Assembly: GCA_023014485.1 (NCBI GenBank)
Contig: JAJOZX010000998.1
Location: 180,001 to 244,000, forward strand
Direction: 5' to 3'
Length of the DNA: 64,000 nt
Source: Bathynomus jamesi
Taxonomy: Eukaryota > Arthropoda > Malacostraca > Isopoda > Cirolanidae
Numbering within the stretch: the first letter of the stretch is position 1; each line of letters starts with the position of its first letter. Of this stretch, positions 47,307 to 60,135 are shown one piece after another. A program made the position numbers and the translations under genes. The notes beneath the pieces were generated by a model, which saw only the letters and a list, made by a program, of their open reading frames with translations, made no database searches and was not told the origin of the DNA.

Positions 47307-47518
47307 TGTAAACAGTTTTAAACGATATAAGACAGACAGGAATTTTTAAAAAATCATAAAATAATATATTAAAAGGTTTTTGTAGCTCCAGGTTTATACA
47401 ACGGAAATTTGTTAAAACATCCCGTCTGACGTAATCATTAATGAGGAAATTATAACACAGGCCTGCGATGGTTTTGTTGTCCGAAATATTTTTGATCACT
47501 TATATAGCAATTTTTGCA

Positions 47519-48045
47519 CTCTGATTCCGAAAATAATATTCATTTTTCGCCATCACGTACAGATTTTTCACAAAATGTCATATTTCATATTACATATGTA
47601 AGTAATTTTCATTAAATTTTGATTAAAAACTACTGCCTATAAATGCTTATAAATGCTTGGTTTCACCAAGACATCAAAGAAATGGAGAAGAGATATCACG
47701 GAAGGTGGGATATCAGCATGATGGCTGATTACTGCTGGATGTTGAAACGGGATACTCCAGAATTATTACACAAAAGAAAAGGAACAGCGCATACATTCGA
47801 GGCTAAAAGTCATAGATCTCACAAGAAAACTCAGGACAAATAAAGATGAATCTGTAATTGATGTTAATAGTCTTCTTTCTTTTTAAAGTTGTTTGCATTT
47901 GTAATTAGTATAACAAAGCGAAATAGGTACCTCATGTAAATTGAAATAAATAATATGTATTCATGTTGTTTTTTCCCTTTCAGTTTGCAGAAAATCCTTA
48001 CGTGATAGAAAAAATGGACACCTTATTCGAAATCAGCGGAGTTGA
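47519..48045 (+). mobile_element. deletion derivative of the family X element
   Basis: The left (47519-47572) and right (47988-48045) segments are diverged inverted repeats. They share CTGATT, CATTTTT and ATCACGTA, with a GATTTT beyond. The same motif order forms the inverted ends of the larger element at 54784-60135. Between them only the C-terminal part of the family X protein remains. Confidence 0.65.
47653..47843 (+). pseudogene. family X protein, C-terminal remnant
   Basis: Reads WFHQDIKEMEKRYHGRWDIS, then MMADYCWMLKRDTPEL to a stop at 47843. It aligns with the end of the larger copy (ERFHQDIKTMEKRYQGRW, then MMADYCWCLQRD). Everything upstream of the FHQDI block is deleted. Confidence 0.8.
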
Positions 48046-48070
48046 TTTATATAAAATCAGTTATTAGTAA

Positions 48071-50000
48071 GAAAACAACTCTTACAAAGTTATCATTCGC
48101 AGGCCTGTGTAATCTGGATGGAGACAGAAAAACGCAAGGCAGATTGAAGGGTGAGCAACAGGGAGTCGAGAGTTGTCACTGAGAGTGGGTCGTCCACCGC
48201 TCATCATAATCTTTTCTTGTCTTTCCTTGTCACTTGGTTTCCATCCGACCTGTGGGAAATAGGGCCTATTTTCAAAATAAGCTTAATTTGGTAAATTCAT
48301 TATTTCTTTCCCACCCTCGGCCAACGAAAAAGAGAATTCTATCCGCGGCCGGAGGTTTTTATTTGGTGTCTCGCGTTAAGCCTATCCAGATTTATATAGG
48401 CTTACGATATTTTCGATCAAGGCTTCACCTTGTTTATTAATTTTATAACGTAAGTGAAATTTAATTTAATTTGTGAACAAACATAAGATTAAAAGTAGAA
48501 AACTTAATATTATTTTATAAAAACAGTTAAAGTGAAATTCGGAAAATAGAACGATAAACAATGTTAGCTTACTGTACTTGGGTAAAATTAAAGTTTGAGC
48601 GTAAAACGACACGAAGAAAACTAAATAAATGACTACGCTATCATCCTAATTGTCGTGAACCAATTTCGTCAGCACCCAGCCACGAACGGTATGATGGTAC
48701 GAAACAGCAAGTATACACTGGTAACACCTAACCTATGGGTCCCCGGGAAGGGACGTCACCCAGGGAAAGAAAAACGAATTCAACACCGTCTCTCTTTGGG
48801 TCATTAAAAACAGAGGGTTGCCTCGCCTCATAAATTATTAGGAATATTTTTTAAAATTTCCATGTAAAATGATTAAAAATTTTATTTGTCAAAGATATTG
48901 GCTTCTCATAAAATTTATTATATAAGAGGAGCTTTTCAGTTATATAAATCTGGGTCAGACTAACAGACTTGTTAGACAAAATAAAACACAAACTGATGTT
49001 TTTGTTAAATTACTTAAAATAAAATCGATAAATTTTTTTTTTAAATGGACAACGTTATGAGCCAGCGAGTTGTGATGCCTTGTAAAGTTCCAACTAAACC
49101 AATACCCGCTGAAATAAATGTGATGGGAGTAAGAATACTGAATAAAAATACAGTAAAGACAATAAAGGTAGACAGTCTTTAAACAAAAGATGACCTATAT
49201 AATAATCCACAGTATATACTGTTGCCATTCGATTCAGTACATTAAACTGTGTAACATAAACCACAGATATGAGGTTAACTGGATTTATATAATCTGATAT
49301 CAGTCTAATGTATTTCAGTAAAAGATTGTAGTTGTTATGAAAGGAGTATCATTGAGTGAAGGATGTGTTAAGAGATTTGGGAGTAAGGGTGTTTTACTAA
49401 GAGTACGTGTTGTGCTGCGTCGTAATAAAAAGAAACACGCGATAAATGTCGCTTTTTCATTCTTTTGTTATATAGGAAGGATGGGCCAAGGGCAAGCGCC
49501 TCCAAAAATGACCCCTCCCTCACTACAGAAGAAGGAGAGAGCTTGAAATCAAGGTCTCTGATGCTTTTAAAACAATGTTTTTCTTTATTAACTTAGAAAA
49601 GATTGCGTAGTGCTTGTGCTCACCATAGACTTGTTTGAAATATCTAAATGATGGACCTTATCACCGGAGACACCAGACTGTAAAATGTGGCAAACAACAA
49701 CACGTGTTCTAATGAAAACAGATAAATCACGACTGCTATTCTCTGTTACGTGTACGAAGATCAGGAGCACTCTAGCATGTGTAAATTCTTCCCAAGAAGA
49801 TTTCTGTATTGGATTTTAGACATATTTCTTGTGTAAATTAAAGGAAGAAGAAATAAAAGAAACAGAGTCCATGTTAGAGCAATTTAGCAGACAGGCGGGC
49901 AATACATTTTCAGAACTCCAACAAAGAGAGCAACACAAAATTGCAGACGAAGGATAAACACAAAATAACAGAGAATGTTCTTTTAACAGATTCACAGTAA
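48071..50000. other. gene-free stretch
   Basis: No gene recognised. A segment at about 49476-49620 resembles part of the repeat at 38779-38927 in the same orientation, sharing GAAATCAAGGTCTC-like sequence. Confidence 0.5.
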
Positions 50001-50003
50001 TAA

Positions 50004-53000
50004 TTGAATCTACACAAAATAAAGAGGAAGTTTCTAGCAGTGGCTGTATCCTCCAGCGCGGGACACGTCAGCGCGTCAACGCCAACGGAAAAACGTGCTA
50101 TTTTTTCATTTACGGGGAGCAATTGCGTGCCAGACGTGCTCCCCGGACTACTCTTACTCTCCGGCGACATTAAGACTAATCCAGGCCCCACTACAACTTA
50201 CTACAGTCTTATATGTAACCATAGACATAGACACAAGAGGACCATGAGACACATACAGAAGCATAATACATATTAACATATTACATACAACGTAGATGGC
50301 CTCACAAACAAAATCATGCAGCTTAGGGAATTCGTACACAAACAAAACATTCACATAGCACTTATACAACGGGGGTGGACTCATCACTTACATACGTAAA
50401 AGCAGTAGCTACACTGATGCCACCCAAAACATTACAAACACAACCCAAGCAGATAACACGATAGAAATACAGGCAGTTAACATTAAAACACGCGCAAAAC
50501 ACAACACCACACTCATCAACATTTATATCCCACCAGATAGTTCACCTCAGGTGCCAGCCAATTACAATCCACAGTTACACAATCTGGTCTCTCTCACTAA
50601 TGTCATCTTAGGAGGAGACTTCAACCCTAAAGACACTAGTTGGTACCTACACAACCAAAGCAACACCAGAGGCGCCAACATAGCCACACAACTAAACAGC
50701 CTCTTCATTTTCAACAACAAAGAAGAACATACACACATACCACATCAAGCAGGATACTGAAACTCCTCCCCAGACATAACGTTCTGTTCTCCCTCACTAG
50801 CAACACATACACACTGGAGAACAGAAAAACAACTGTCATCAGACCACCTGCCCATCATCATTACAACTCTGCCCCAACAGCCTTAGGCACACTTACAGAA
50901 ATTACAAGAAAGCTGATTGGGAACAGTTCAGAATACAGACTGAGGAACAATTTGCCACATTAAACAGCACACCCATCATAAACATTAATACAACACTCAA
51001 GACATTCAATGAGATCATCAATAATGCAAATAAATACATACCCAAGGGCAACATTCAGAAATACAACCCAAATTACACTAGAGAAATAGCCCACCTCATA
51101 AGGCAACGTAACAACCTCAAACATAACATACAAACACCACACACACAGAATCCATAAAATAGCAGATACAACAGCTCAACACAGAAATAAACAACAAATT
51201 TAAAGAAAAACAAACAGAAACATTTAAGGAATTAATAACAACACTAAACCACTCCACAGATACATTCAGGCTATACAAGACTATAAACAGCATTACCCAC
51301 TCTAACAGCGGCATTCACACCTCACACGCGGCTATCTGTCGCAGCCAAAATAATATCCCAACAAATACACAAGAAGCTAACATTCTAGTTAATCACTATG
51401 CAAAGATAAGTCACTTAAACAGGGACAACAACCAGAAACACGCAGAAAGACAAACAGCCAGACACAAGAAAACCTACAGACTTGACACGACCATTACACC
51501 CTTCAATACAGACCAGACCACCAAGATCATCAAACACATTAAGAATTCGAAGCCTACTGGACCTGACAACATATCTAACATACACCTTAAACACTTGGGC
51601 CCACAGGGAATACTAGCTCTCACAAACATCAGCACATATTCATACCAACAATGTATTATTCCTAACATATGGAAACAAAGTAAAATTATTACACTACTCA
51701 AACCAAACAAAAATCCAACAGAACCAGCTTCCTATAGACCCATTACTTTACTATGCACACCTTCCAAAGTAACAGAAAGACTAATCTTACAGAAAGACTA
51801 AACACCAACCCACACATACCACTATCGCCTACTCAACATGGATTCAGACCTCACCACTCAACCACGACATTACTCACTAACCTCACACAGCACATCATGG
51901 ATGGTATCAACTCCAGACGACCAGCTCAACGTACACTATTAGCAACAATAGACATTGGTAAAGCATTTGATACTACCCCACGCTTCTCTCTCAGAAACAA
52001 AATACTCAACACAAACATGCACAATAATACCAAAAGGTGGCTCACCAACACTCTTCAACTTATACATGCATGACATTCCAACACTCATAGATAACAAGCT
52101 TACCTTATCATCATATGCAGATGACATCACTCTAACATCCACCCACACCAACATCGACACCGCTACAAATAACCTACAAACATACATAAACAGCATAAAG
52201 ACTGGCTCACCCACAATAGACTCAAAGTAGCGCCCACAAAATCAACCATTACCTTGCTAACAAGCAACACAAAAGAACACCAGATAACTCCACAGCTTAC
52301 ACTAAACAACATCAACATTCCACACACTAACGGGACCAAAATACTTCGGGTCACATACAACACCTTATTATCTTTTGCAAACCACATTCAGGACATTAAA
52401 AACAAATGTACATCAAGACTTAACACGCTTAGGGTACTGACAGGCACAAACTTTAGACACCAGTAGGAAATAACATCACTCATATACAAACAATATATTC
52501 GCTCAGTTATGGACTATGCTAGCCCATGCTGGGCACCCATTATCTCAAACACACACATAAACACCTTACAGACAATATAAAACAACGCACTTTGTATCAT
52601 TACAGGATGTACTCAAACAACATCAATAGAACACCTGCACACAGAAACAAAAATACTGAAAGTTAGGGAACATTTAGACATAAGGGGAACACAATTCATG
52701 GCAGCAGCGACAACTAACCCACAACACCCTTGCCACTACATGTACAATCATGCACTGACACCTCGCACCATTAAGTTAACACCAGAGAGACATTATAACC
52801 AAATACTCCATTCCATACCACGCCCCACAGACATCACACAGTACAGAAAACATACACACACACACCTAACCCACAAAGCACTGACACGACTCGGTCCGAA
52901 TGCGGTCCTAGGTGCGAAGCGCCACCCATTGACAGGTCAGAGACCAGCCTGAGCAGATCGGATTGAGTTAACTTAGCACGATTCCGATGTGGACATCACC

Positions 53001-53262
53001 CCAACTTACAGACATATACACACAGACTAGACAATTCCACAGACGACACCTGCCACCTGTGCCAGGACACACCACAAACAATTGAACTCATTATGACAAA
53101 CTGTACCGGTCTAGCACAACATAGAACACAACACAACATCACTTGTGCGCTGAACCTCTGGTCCATTCCGGAGAGGGCGATCGTGCCGCCGGCTTACTCG
53201 ATCGGGGTGGGCTGATCGGCTAACCACCACCACCACCACCAACAACAACAACACCAAGGCCC
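50004..53262 (+). pseudogene. non-LTR retrotransposon (LINE) with 2A-like motif
   Basis: The first frame has a 2A-like LLLLSGDIKTNPGP at 50148-50189, 5' of the endonuclease. Endonuclease remnants follow (TYNVDGLTNKIM near 50285, ILGGDFNPKDTSWY at 50605). Reverse transcriptase pieces are KPTGPDNIS (51550), LLKPNKNPTEPASYRPITLL (51691), LSPTQHGFRPHHST (51822), LLATIDIGKAFD (51938) and SYADDITLT with YADD at 52114-52125. The C-terminus has CHLCQDTPQTIE (about 53052), a Cys-rich tail. The 3' end is rich in CCA and AAC triplets to about 53262. The plus strand is strongly A/C-rich, unlike its surroundings. Frames are broken repeatedly. The clade is CR1/I/Jockey-like, not resolved. Confidence 0.85.
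50148..50189 (+). other. 2A-like ribosome-skipping motif
   Basis: Codes for LLLLSGDIKTNPGP. The canonical 2A core is D-(V/I)-E-x-N-P-G-P; here Glu is Lys, so activity is uncertain. 2A-like peptides are known at the N-terminus of several non-LTR retrotransposons. Confidence 0.65.
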
Positions 53263-53264
53263 AT

Positions 53265-53980
53265 AAAAAAAAGAGGATGTAATTTTACTTACTAATGAGC
53301 TCTTTTAAATTTTTAATTTATTGGCTACGATAAGTTGGTTACTATAAGTTTCATAATAAATTCTGCGATCAGCAAGATCATCTTCCGCCTTAAGTAAAGA
53401 AGGCATCAATTGAGGTTCAACAAAATTTTTGTACTCAAGATTTGTAGAATCGGCCTATATTAGTTTTGTACCTAATTTTAATTTGTGGAAAGATTCTGTT
53501 CAATCGATAACAGCAATGGGCGATTACTACAGAAAGTTGTTGGGTTCTTTTTTGTTTTTAGTGCATTCTCATTCCTTGTTTTATATTATTTCTTGTTGGT
53601 TTTACATCGTTTCATTGGCTCCTTAAGTTGTACTATTTTTTTCTTAATTCTTTCTTCACCAATGCATCGTACGTCTGGTTACAAAAGATTAATTTTTTTC
53701 AAGTATCTGGTATCCTTTCAGAAGGCTAAAGAGTTAAGTCTATTTAGGGTTTTACGCAAAACTTTGATCGTTTACACAAAGATACATAGTCAATATAGAG
53801 TAAGTAGAACAAGAAAAATAACTTATAGAGCAAATTATTAGCCTCCATATAAGAGAACAATTTTCGCACAGTTTACTATGGGGCCGTCGTCATTCAGACA
53901 AACTACAGCACCATCATATTTACAGGTTGGGAATATGGGAAATTTTGCATAGGTGTATTATTATTATGGGATTTTAAAAC

Positions 53981-54051
<71 letters not shown>

Positions 54052-54548
54052 GGCAGTTAATATAAAACAAATTTCTAATTAATAATCACGTCAAATTGCA
54101 TTAATTAACAGTCACATTAATTCGATTTATTACACTCGCCCCCACTCCTTTTTAAAATAAGTTTTCAATTAGAAAACTTATTTTTTAAGAAGAATCTAAA
54201 AATTTCCATTTCCATATTGGCAAAAAATGTCAGAGAATAGCAAAAGAAAAGTGACCATTTCAGTAAAACTTCATAAACGACATTTTATAGCAGTGCATGA
54301 CGATATCTGGAAATCATTTATAAAAATTTAATATCTGCAGATATTTGTATCAACAGCATTTTAAATCAATAAATGAATAAAAAAAAAATTCTGTAAAAAC
54401 CGTTACAATATAATTGGGGATAAATTTTCTTTTAAATTTAATTACAATAAATTTCACTTTCACATTCTATTCCAATGATTTCTGATCAAGAACTCCTTTG
54501 CATTCGAAATTATTATATATATATATAGTTACTATGAAGGTAACAATA
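53265..54548. other. gene-free stretch
   Basis: AT-rich, with a (CT)n array at 53983-54051. No gene recognised. Confidence 0.5.
53983..54051. repeat. (CT)n microsatellite
   Basis: About 68 bases of CT with one T interruption. Confidence 0.95.
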
Positions 54549-54629
54549 CAGGGTGTATCAGAAGTCGCGCACCATATTTACAGGTGCGGATGACCTGAAT
54601 CTGTGGTGTGCGACTTGTGAGACACCCTG
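54549..54629. mobile_element. 81-bp mariner-type mini-MITE
   Basis: The ends CAGGGTGTATCAGAAGTCGC and, in complement, CAGGGTGTCTCACAAGTCGC are inverted, with TA on both sides (54547-54548 and 54630-54631). It consists of almost nothing but its termini. Confidence 0.85.
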
Positions 54630-57211
54630 TAGGAAAAAAAAGAACATGTTTACAAAACCTCCTGACCAGAGCGCACATAATATCACACAAAAAGAAAAAA
54701 AATTCAGCGATATTCGAACATTTTCACTTATAATTTTACCAAATGATAACACCAGTCTGCATGAAAATCGATTTCTTTATTTTGAGTTGTGATTCTGAAG
54801 CAGTTCGCTGCGCTGAATTAAAAATGGTACCAGTTTTTTTCTATCACCCACAGTTTTAAAGTTATTAGCAAAACAATTTTGGGGCGTTTTGTAATTTTTT
54901 ACCTTTTTTATCTTTAATTAATTTCGTTTTTTCATATTTTTCAGATAGATAATTCTAACATTACGTCTTTAAAATTTTAATAATGGCTTCTAGAGGATGT
55001 ACCCATAGTCCAGACATATTTTGTTATATTTGTGGTCGGTATGTTGTAAAACAAAGGACAAATGTAACGACCTTCATTAAGAGAGCTTATCATGCTTATT
55101 TTGGAATTAAATTAGGAGATCAAGACGAAAGTTGGGCTCCACACAAGGTTTGTCTTACGTGTGTTGCGGCACTAAGGAATTGGAGCAAAGCTAAAAAGAA
55201 AAGTTTGCCATTTGGGATCCCTATGGTATGGCGCGAGCCTAGAAACCATACCGATGACTGCTACTTCTGTTCTTGCAATGTTAAAGGTTATAATGCAAAG
55301 AATAAAGAAAGCCTTCAATACCCAAGTCTTCCATCTGCAATAAGGCCGGTACCCCATGGTCCAGAAGTTCCTATTCCCCGCCCACCAGAGAGTCTGGATC
55401 AATACAATTCAGATTCTGATTCAGCTCCAAATCCAGACAATGATGATGTTTATGAACAGCCAACAGCTGACCGAGATCCTCCTAAACAATAACCCAAGCC
55501 GAACTAAATGACTTAGTCAGGGATTTGAATCTGCCTAAGGACTCTGCAGAACTTTTGGGGTCTAGATTGCAGGAGAACAATTTATTGGCATCCGACACAT
55601 ACTTCGCTTGGTACAGAAATCGTGAGAAAGACTTCGTGTCTTTTTTCGAAGAAGATGGGTCCTTGGTATTTTGCAAGGACATCACTGGATTAGTGTGCAA
55701 ACTAGGCATCGAATACCAAACCAGTGACTGGAGGTTGTTTATAGATTTCTCTAAAACCAGTCTAAAAGGAGTGTTACTGCACAACGGTAACAAATATGCA
55801 TCAATCCCAGTGGCCCATTCTACTCATTTAAAAGAGACCTATGATAACATGAAACTGCTTCTGGAAAAAATTCAGTATCAAAATCACAGATGGATATTGT
55901 GTGGGGATCTCAAAGTCCTTTGCATGTTACTTGAGCAGCAATCAGGATACACTAAGATGCCATGTTTCATCTGCGAATGGGATAGTCGAGCACGTGACCA
56001 GCACTGGAAGAGGAAAACTTTGCCTCCTAGAGAGAATCTTACCCCAGGATCAAAGAACATTTTACATGAACATCTAGTTGAACCAAATAAAATCCTCCTA
56101 CCACCCTTGCACATTAAGTTAGGCTTGATGAAGCAGTATGTCAAAGCATTGAATAGAGAAGGTGAGTGTTTCAAGTACATTTGTTCAAAATATCCAAAGA
56201 TTAGCTACGAGAAAATAAAGGAAGGTGTTTTTATAGGTCCTCAGATTAGAAAGTTATTGACAGACGATCATTTCCTGAACACAATGACCAATAAAGAAAA
56301 GAAGCATGGCTTGGTTTCAAAGATGTTGTTGAAAACTTCTTGGGAAACTACAAAAGCCAAAATTATGAAAGACTGGTGGAAAATATGCTTAAAAAGTTTT
56401 GCGCCTTAGGCTGCAACATGAGCCTGAAATATGAAAATAAAAACCCACTCTAATAGACAGAGTTTATTTCCACGACAGTTTCGACGCCCACTGGCATCCT
56501 CCTCGGGTGGATACAGAAACACGAATGAACCAAAACAAGAGGGAAAAACAGTCCAGGGACCGACCGTTAAGAAATTCGCACCTAGGTTAGATCCCATTCT
56601 TCCGACACCGGAAGGGTATTTTCATTAAGTACATTCGCGCAAATTTAAAACTATCTTCCTGTTCTAAATATACAGATTCTATTATATTTTTTCTTACATA
56701 ATTATTGAATTTATTATTAATTTTATTACATTTAACATTGCATAATTATTTATTACAGAAATTATAAATTTATTATTACATTGGTTATTACATTATTGTT
56801 TATTATACAGAACTTATAAACCGAAAAACGAATGAAAAAAGCCGATTAGAAAACAATCCAGAGAAATTCGCACCTAGGTTAGATACCGTTCTCCCGACAC
56901 TGGAAGGGCATTTTATTACAGGGTCCGCTTATTAGTACATTCCCACAAATTAAAACTATCTTCTTGTTCTATACCTACAGATTCTAATATTTTGGCATAA
57001 TTACTGCATTTATTATTACATTTACTTTTTTTTTTTTTTTTTTTATATTTATTATTATTACCTTTACCCTAATTATTAAATTTATAATATTACCTTTATT
57101 ATTACATCTGTTGCATTTATATTTATTTCCATATTTATTACTTCCATTATTACATTTACTAAAGGCGAGTAAGGAAACATTCCAATCCAGAGACATTTAA
57201 GAAATTCACAC

Positions 57212-58310
57212 TTAGGTTCGAACACGTTCCCACGACTCCGTAAGGGATTTTTTGACCAAGAATCTCATTAAAGGGTCTAACTTATAAGTACCTTCGCACA
57301 AATTAAAATTATCTACTTTGTCTATACACACAGATTCTATTATTTTTCTTTTGACATAATTATTACATTTATAAAGTACCTTACTTGATTCCCAATCTAT
57401 AGCATGATTATTTTGGCTGGCGTGATAAAAAATGGCATTATTAATATTACAACTTCTGAAGGCATATTTGTGTTCTTTAATACGGGTTTCAATATTTCTT
57501 CCAGTTTCTCCCACGTATACTAAATCACAACTTTTACAGGGAATGCTGTAGACACAGGCTTGTTCCTCTTTTGCCACGTTATTCCTAACCAATTTACTTT
57601 TCACGGTAGACGAATATTTGAACGCCAAAGCAAACTTAAAATCTTTCGTCAACGGTTTTACTCTTTCTAAGCCGGCAATGTAAGGCAAACTCACATATTG
57701 TTTTTGGTTAACTGAAGGTTCCCGAGGGGCATAAAAAGATTTTCTGGCTTTAAAATACGCCTTTCTGATAAACCACTCGGGATATTTTAAATCCTTAAAA
57801 ATGTTCCAAATCTTTGAATTTTCCGGGTCCAGCAAATGTAGGCTACAAATCCTGAGCTCTTAGAAACATGAAAGAAATAATTGAGCTTTTAACCCCTTCA
57901 TCATGATATGAAAAATAATGAATGTACGAATTACAATGAGTAGGTTTTCTATAAACCGTGAAATTGGGCTTTCCGCTTTCGTTAATGACCAAAACATCTA
58001 GAAAAGGTAATTGTTTGTCGTTCTCCATTCATATTTAAATTTAATAGAGGGAACAAGATTATTTAATGACTGAAAGAAAGTGTCAAAGTTGTTCCAGTGG
58101 TCAGGCCAAAATGAGAAAATATCATCTACATAACGAAACCAAATTAGATTCCTGGGACATATTGTTTGCAACAATTCCGACTCATAGTATTCCATGTATA
58201 ATGTACTCAGTATTGGGGATAAAGGAGACCCCATTCCCATACCAAAACGTTGCAAATAAAATTCTTCACCGAAGGAGAAGGCATTATTGGTGACACAGTT
58301 TTATCAGTTC
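57212..58310 (-). pseudogene. Penelope-like reverse transcriptase and GIY-YIG endonuclease, 5'-truncated
   Basis: On the minus strand FGMGMGSPLSPILS, then WFRYVDDIFSFW (catalytic YVDD near 58121-58135), PFLDVLV and YRKPTHCNSYIHY are typical of Penelope-like reverse transcriptases. A one-base shift near 57840 is followed by CVYSIPCKSCDLVYVGETGR and RIKEHK, the GIY-YIG endonuclease of these elements. The frame ends at 57212. The N-terminal half is missing. The enzyme pair normally nicks target DNA and copies the RNA there. Confidence 0.88.
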
Positions 58311-58327
58311 TAAAAATACAGAAGTTG

Positions 58328-58565
58328 TAATATTAATAATGCCATTTTTTATCACGCCAGCCAAAATAATCATGCTATAGATTGGGAATCAAGTAAGGTA
58401 CTTTATAAATGTAATAATTATGTCAAAAGAAAAATAATAGAATCTGTGTGTATAGAAAAAGTAGATAATTTTAATTTGTGCGAAGGTACTTATAAGTTAG
58501 ACCCTTTAATGAGATTCTTGGTCAAAAAATCCCTTACGGAGTCGTGGGAACGTGTTCGAACCTAA
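58328..58565 (+). pseudogene. Penelope-like GIY-YIG C-terminus (second copy)
   Basis: Codes for NINNAIFYHASQNNHAID onward to ESWERVRT and a stop, the same C-terminal end as the minus-strand copy. It begins abruptly at the junction near 58328. Confidence 0.8.
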
Positions 58566-60135
58566 GTGTGAATTTCTTAAATGTCTCTGGATTGGAATGT
58601 TTCCTTACTCGCCTTTAGTAAATGTAATAATGGAAATAAATATGGAAATAAATATAAATGCAACAGATGTAATAATAAAGGTAATATTATAAATTTAATA
58701 ATTAGGGTAAAGGTAATAATAATAATAAATGTTAAAAAAAAAAAAATGTGAATGTAATAATAAATGTAGTAATTATGCCAAAATATTAGAATCTGTAGGT
58801 ATAGAACAAGAAGATAGTTTTAATTTGTGGGAATGTACTTATAAGCGGACCCTGTAATAAATGCCCTTCCAGTGTCGGGAGAACGGTATCTAACCTAGGT
58901 GCGAATTTCTCTGGATTGTTTCCTAATCGGCTTTCTTCATTCGTTTTTCGGTTTATAAGTTCTGTATAATAAACAATAATGTAATAACCAATGTAATAAT
59001 AAATTTATAATTTCTGTAATAAATAATTATGCAATATTAAATGTAATAAAATTAATAATAAATTCAATAATTATGTAAGAAAAAATATAATAGAATCTGT
59101 ATGTTTAGAACAGGAAGATAGTTTTAAATTTGCGCGAATGTACTTAATGAAAATGCCCTTCCGGTGTCGGGAGAATGAGATCTAACCTAGGTGCGAATTT
59201 CTTAACGGTCGGTCCCTGGACTGTTTTTCCCTCTTGTTTTGGTTCATTCGTGTTTCTGTATCCACCCGAGGAGGATGCCAGTGGGCGTCGAAACTGTCGT
59301 GGAAATAAACTCTGTCTCTTAGAGTGGGTTTTTATTTTCATATTTTGACCTTCACGTAGAAAAAAGTGAAGTTTTTTGCATTTATGAGCCTGAAAGTTCA
59401 CTTCTCATTTTCGCATCTTGACCGTTTTCCCGAAAATCTCGGAGCTGTCAGTGAGGAGCAAGGGGAACGATTTCACCAGGACATCAAAACCATGGAAAAA
59501 AGATATCAAGGAAGATGGCATACAAATATGATGGCGGATTACTGCTGGTGTCTGCAACGAGATCAGCCTAACGCACAGCATAAGAAAACATCAAAGAAGC
59601 ACCGGTTTAGTCGTCATTAGTCAGATCTACCTTCGTAGTCTTAAGTCTTTGGAATAAGTCCTGAAATGTTTGCAAGTAAAGAAGGTAAATATATTTTGTT
59701 TCCTTCAGTTATTTTTTTATTCTTTCATAAACAAGCAATATGCTTGTCCAAGAGCTAGGAGCTATTTAATTCTGCTTTAATTAGGTTTTACTCTATCACC
59801 TAAAGATTTCGTGCTAGAAGGGGTGTTGTAATACCTCATCTGTCCCCAAATGTTAACCACCCATTGATGGGAGGGGAGAGAGTATTTTGCTGGGAACGGG
59901 ACTGGTTGTTATATATATTTACCCTACATTATTATGTAAGCGTTACTGTAGTCTATAACAACAAAATTTATGGTTTAGCATGTGCAATCCAATGTTGGTC
60001 TCGATAAGATGGTTCACATTTGGGGATAAATGGGGGATTTATGACACACCCTGTAGTAAGAAAACCATACGTGATAGGGAAAAACTAACTATATTTTTGA
60101 GATCAGCGCACTCAAATTATATAGAATCACCAACT

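Larger units (their letters stand above)
56430..59383. mobile_element. two Penelope-like copies, head-to-head, with 12-bp target duplication
   Basis: ATGAGCCTGAAA occurs at 56418-56429 and 59384-59395, on either side of the insert. The left copy (about 56430-58327) is on the minus strand and the right copy (about 58328-59383) on the plus strand, so their 3' ends face outward. The right copy is 5'-truncated inside the GIY-YIG domain. The two arms are about 1 kb of inverted sequence with high similarity. Near the outer ends both carry GAGGATGCCAGTGGGCGTCG or its complement. Confidence 0.85.
54983..59620 (+). pseudogene. family X protein, split by an insertion
   Basis: The ATG at 54983 opens MASRGCTHSPDIFCYICGRY. 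Cys pairs follow: CYIC, CLTC and CYFC in the first 120 residues, which look like zinc-binding ligands. Later blocks are DWRLFIDFSKTSLKG, CGDLKVLCMLL, PCFICEWDSR, LPPLHIKLGLMKQYVKAL and, after the insertion (56430-59383), GAVSEEQGERFHQDI and MMADYCW, with a stop near 59620. The Asp, Asp and Glu in FIDFSK, GDLKV and GERFHQD could be a catalytic triad of an RNase H-fold transposase; this is inference. One-base shifts occur near 55490 and 56310. I recall many similar uncharacterised proteins in aphids, spiders and crustaceans. Confidence 0.75.
54784..60135 (+). mobile_element. family X: inverted-repeat-bounded element of unassigned class
   Basis: The left segment 54784-54860 and the complement of 60056-60135 align across about 75 bp. 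They share GTGATTCT, GCGCTGA, AAAAAT, AGTTTTT and CTATCAC in the same order. Between them is one intronless gene of about 570 codons, split by a 2.95-kb Penelope-like insertion. The related fragment at 47519-48045 has the same ends, which supports a mobile family. The exact outer ends and a target duplication are not resolved. The superfamily is not recognised. Confidence 0.65.

Noticed and set aside
53429..53841. Hydrophobic plus-strand frames resembling membrane proteins
   Set aside because: T-rich DNA yields Phe/Leu-rich translations by chance; two overlapping frames look equally hydrophobic.
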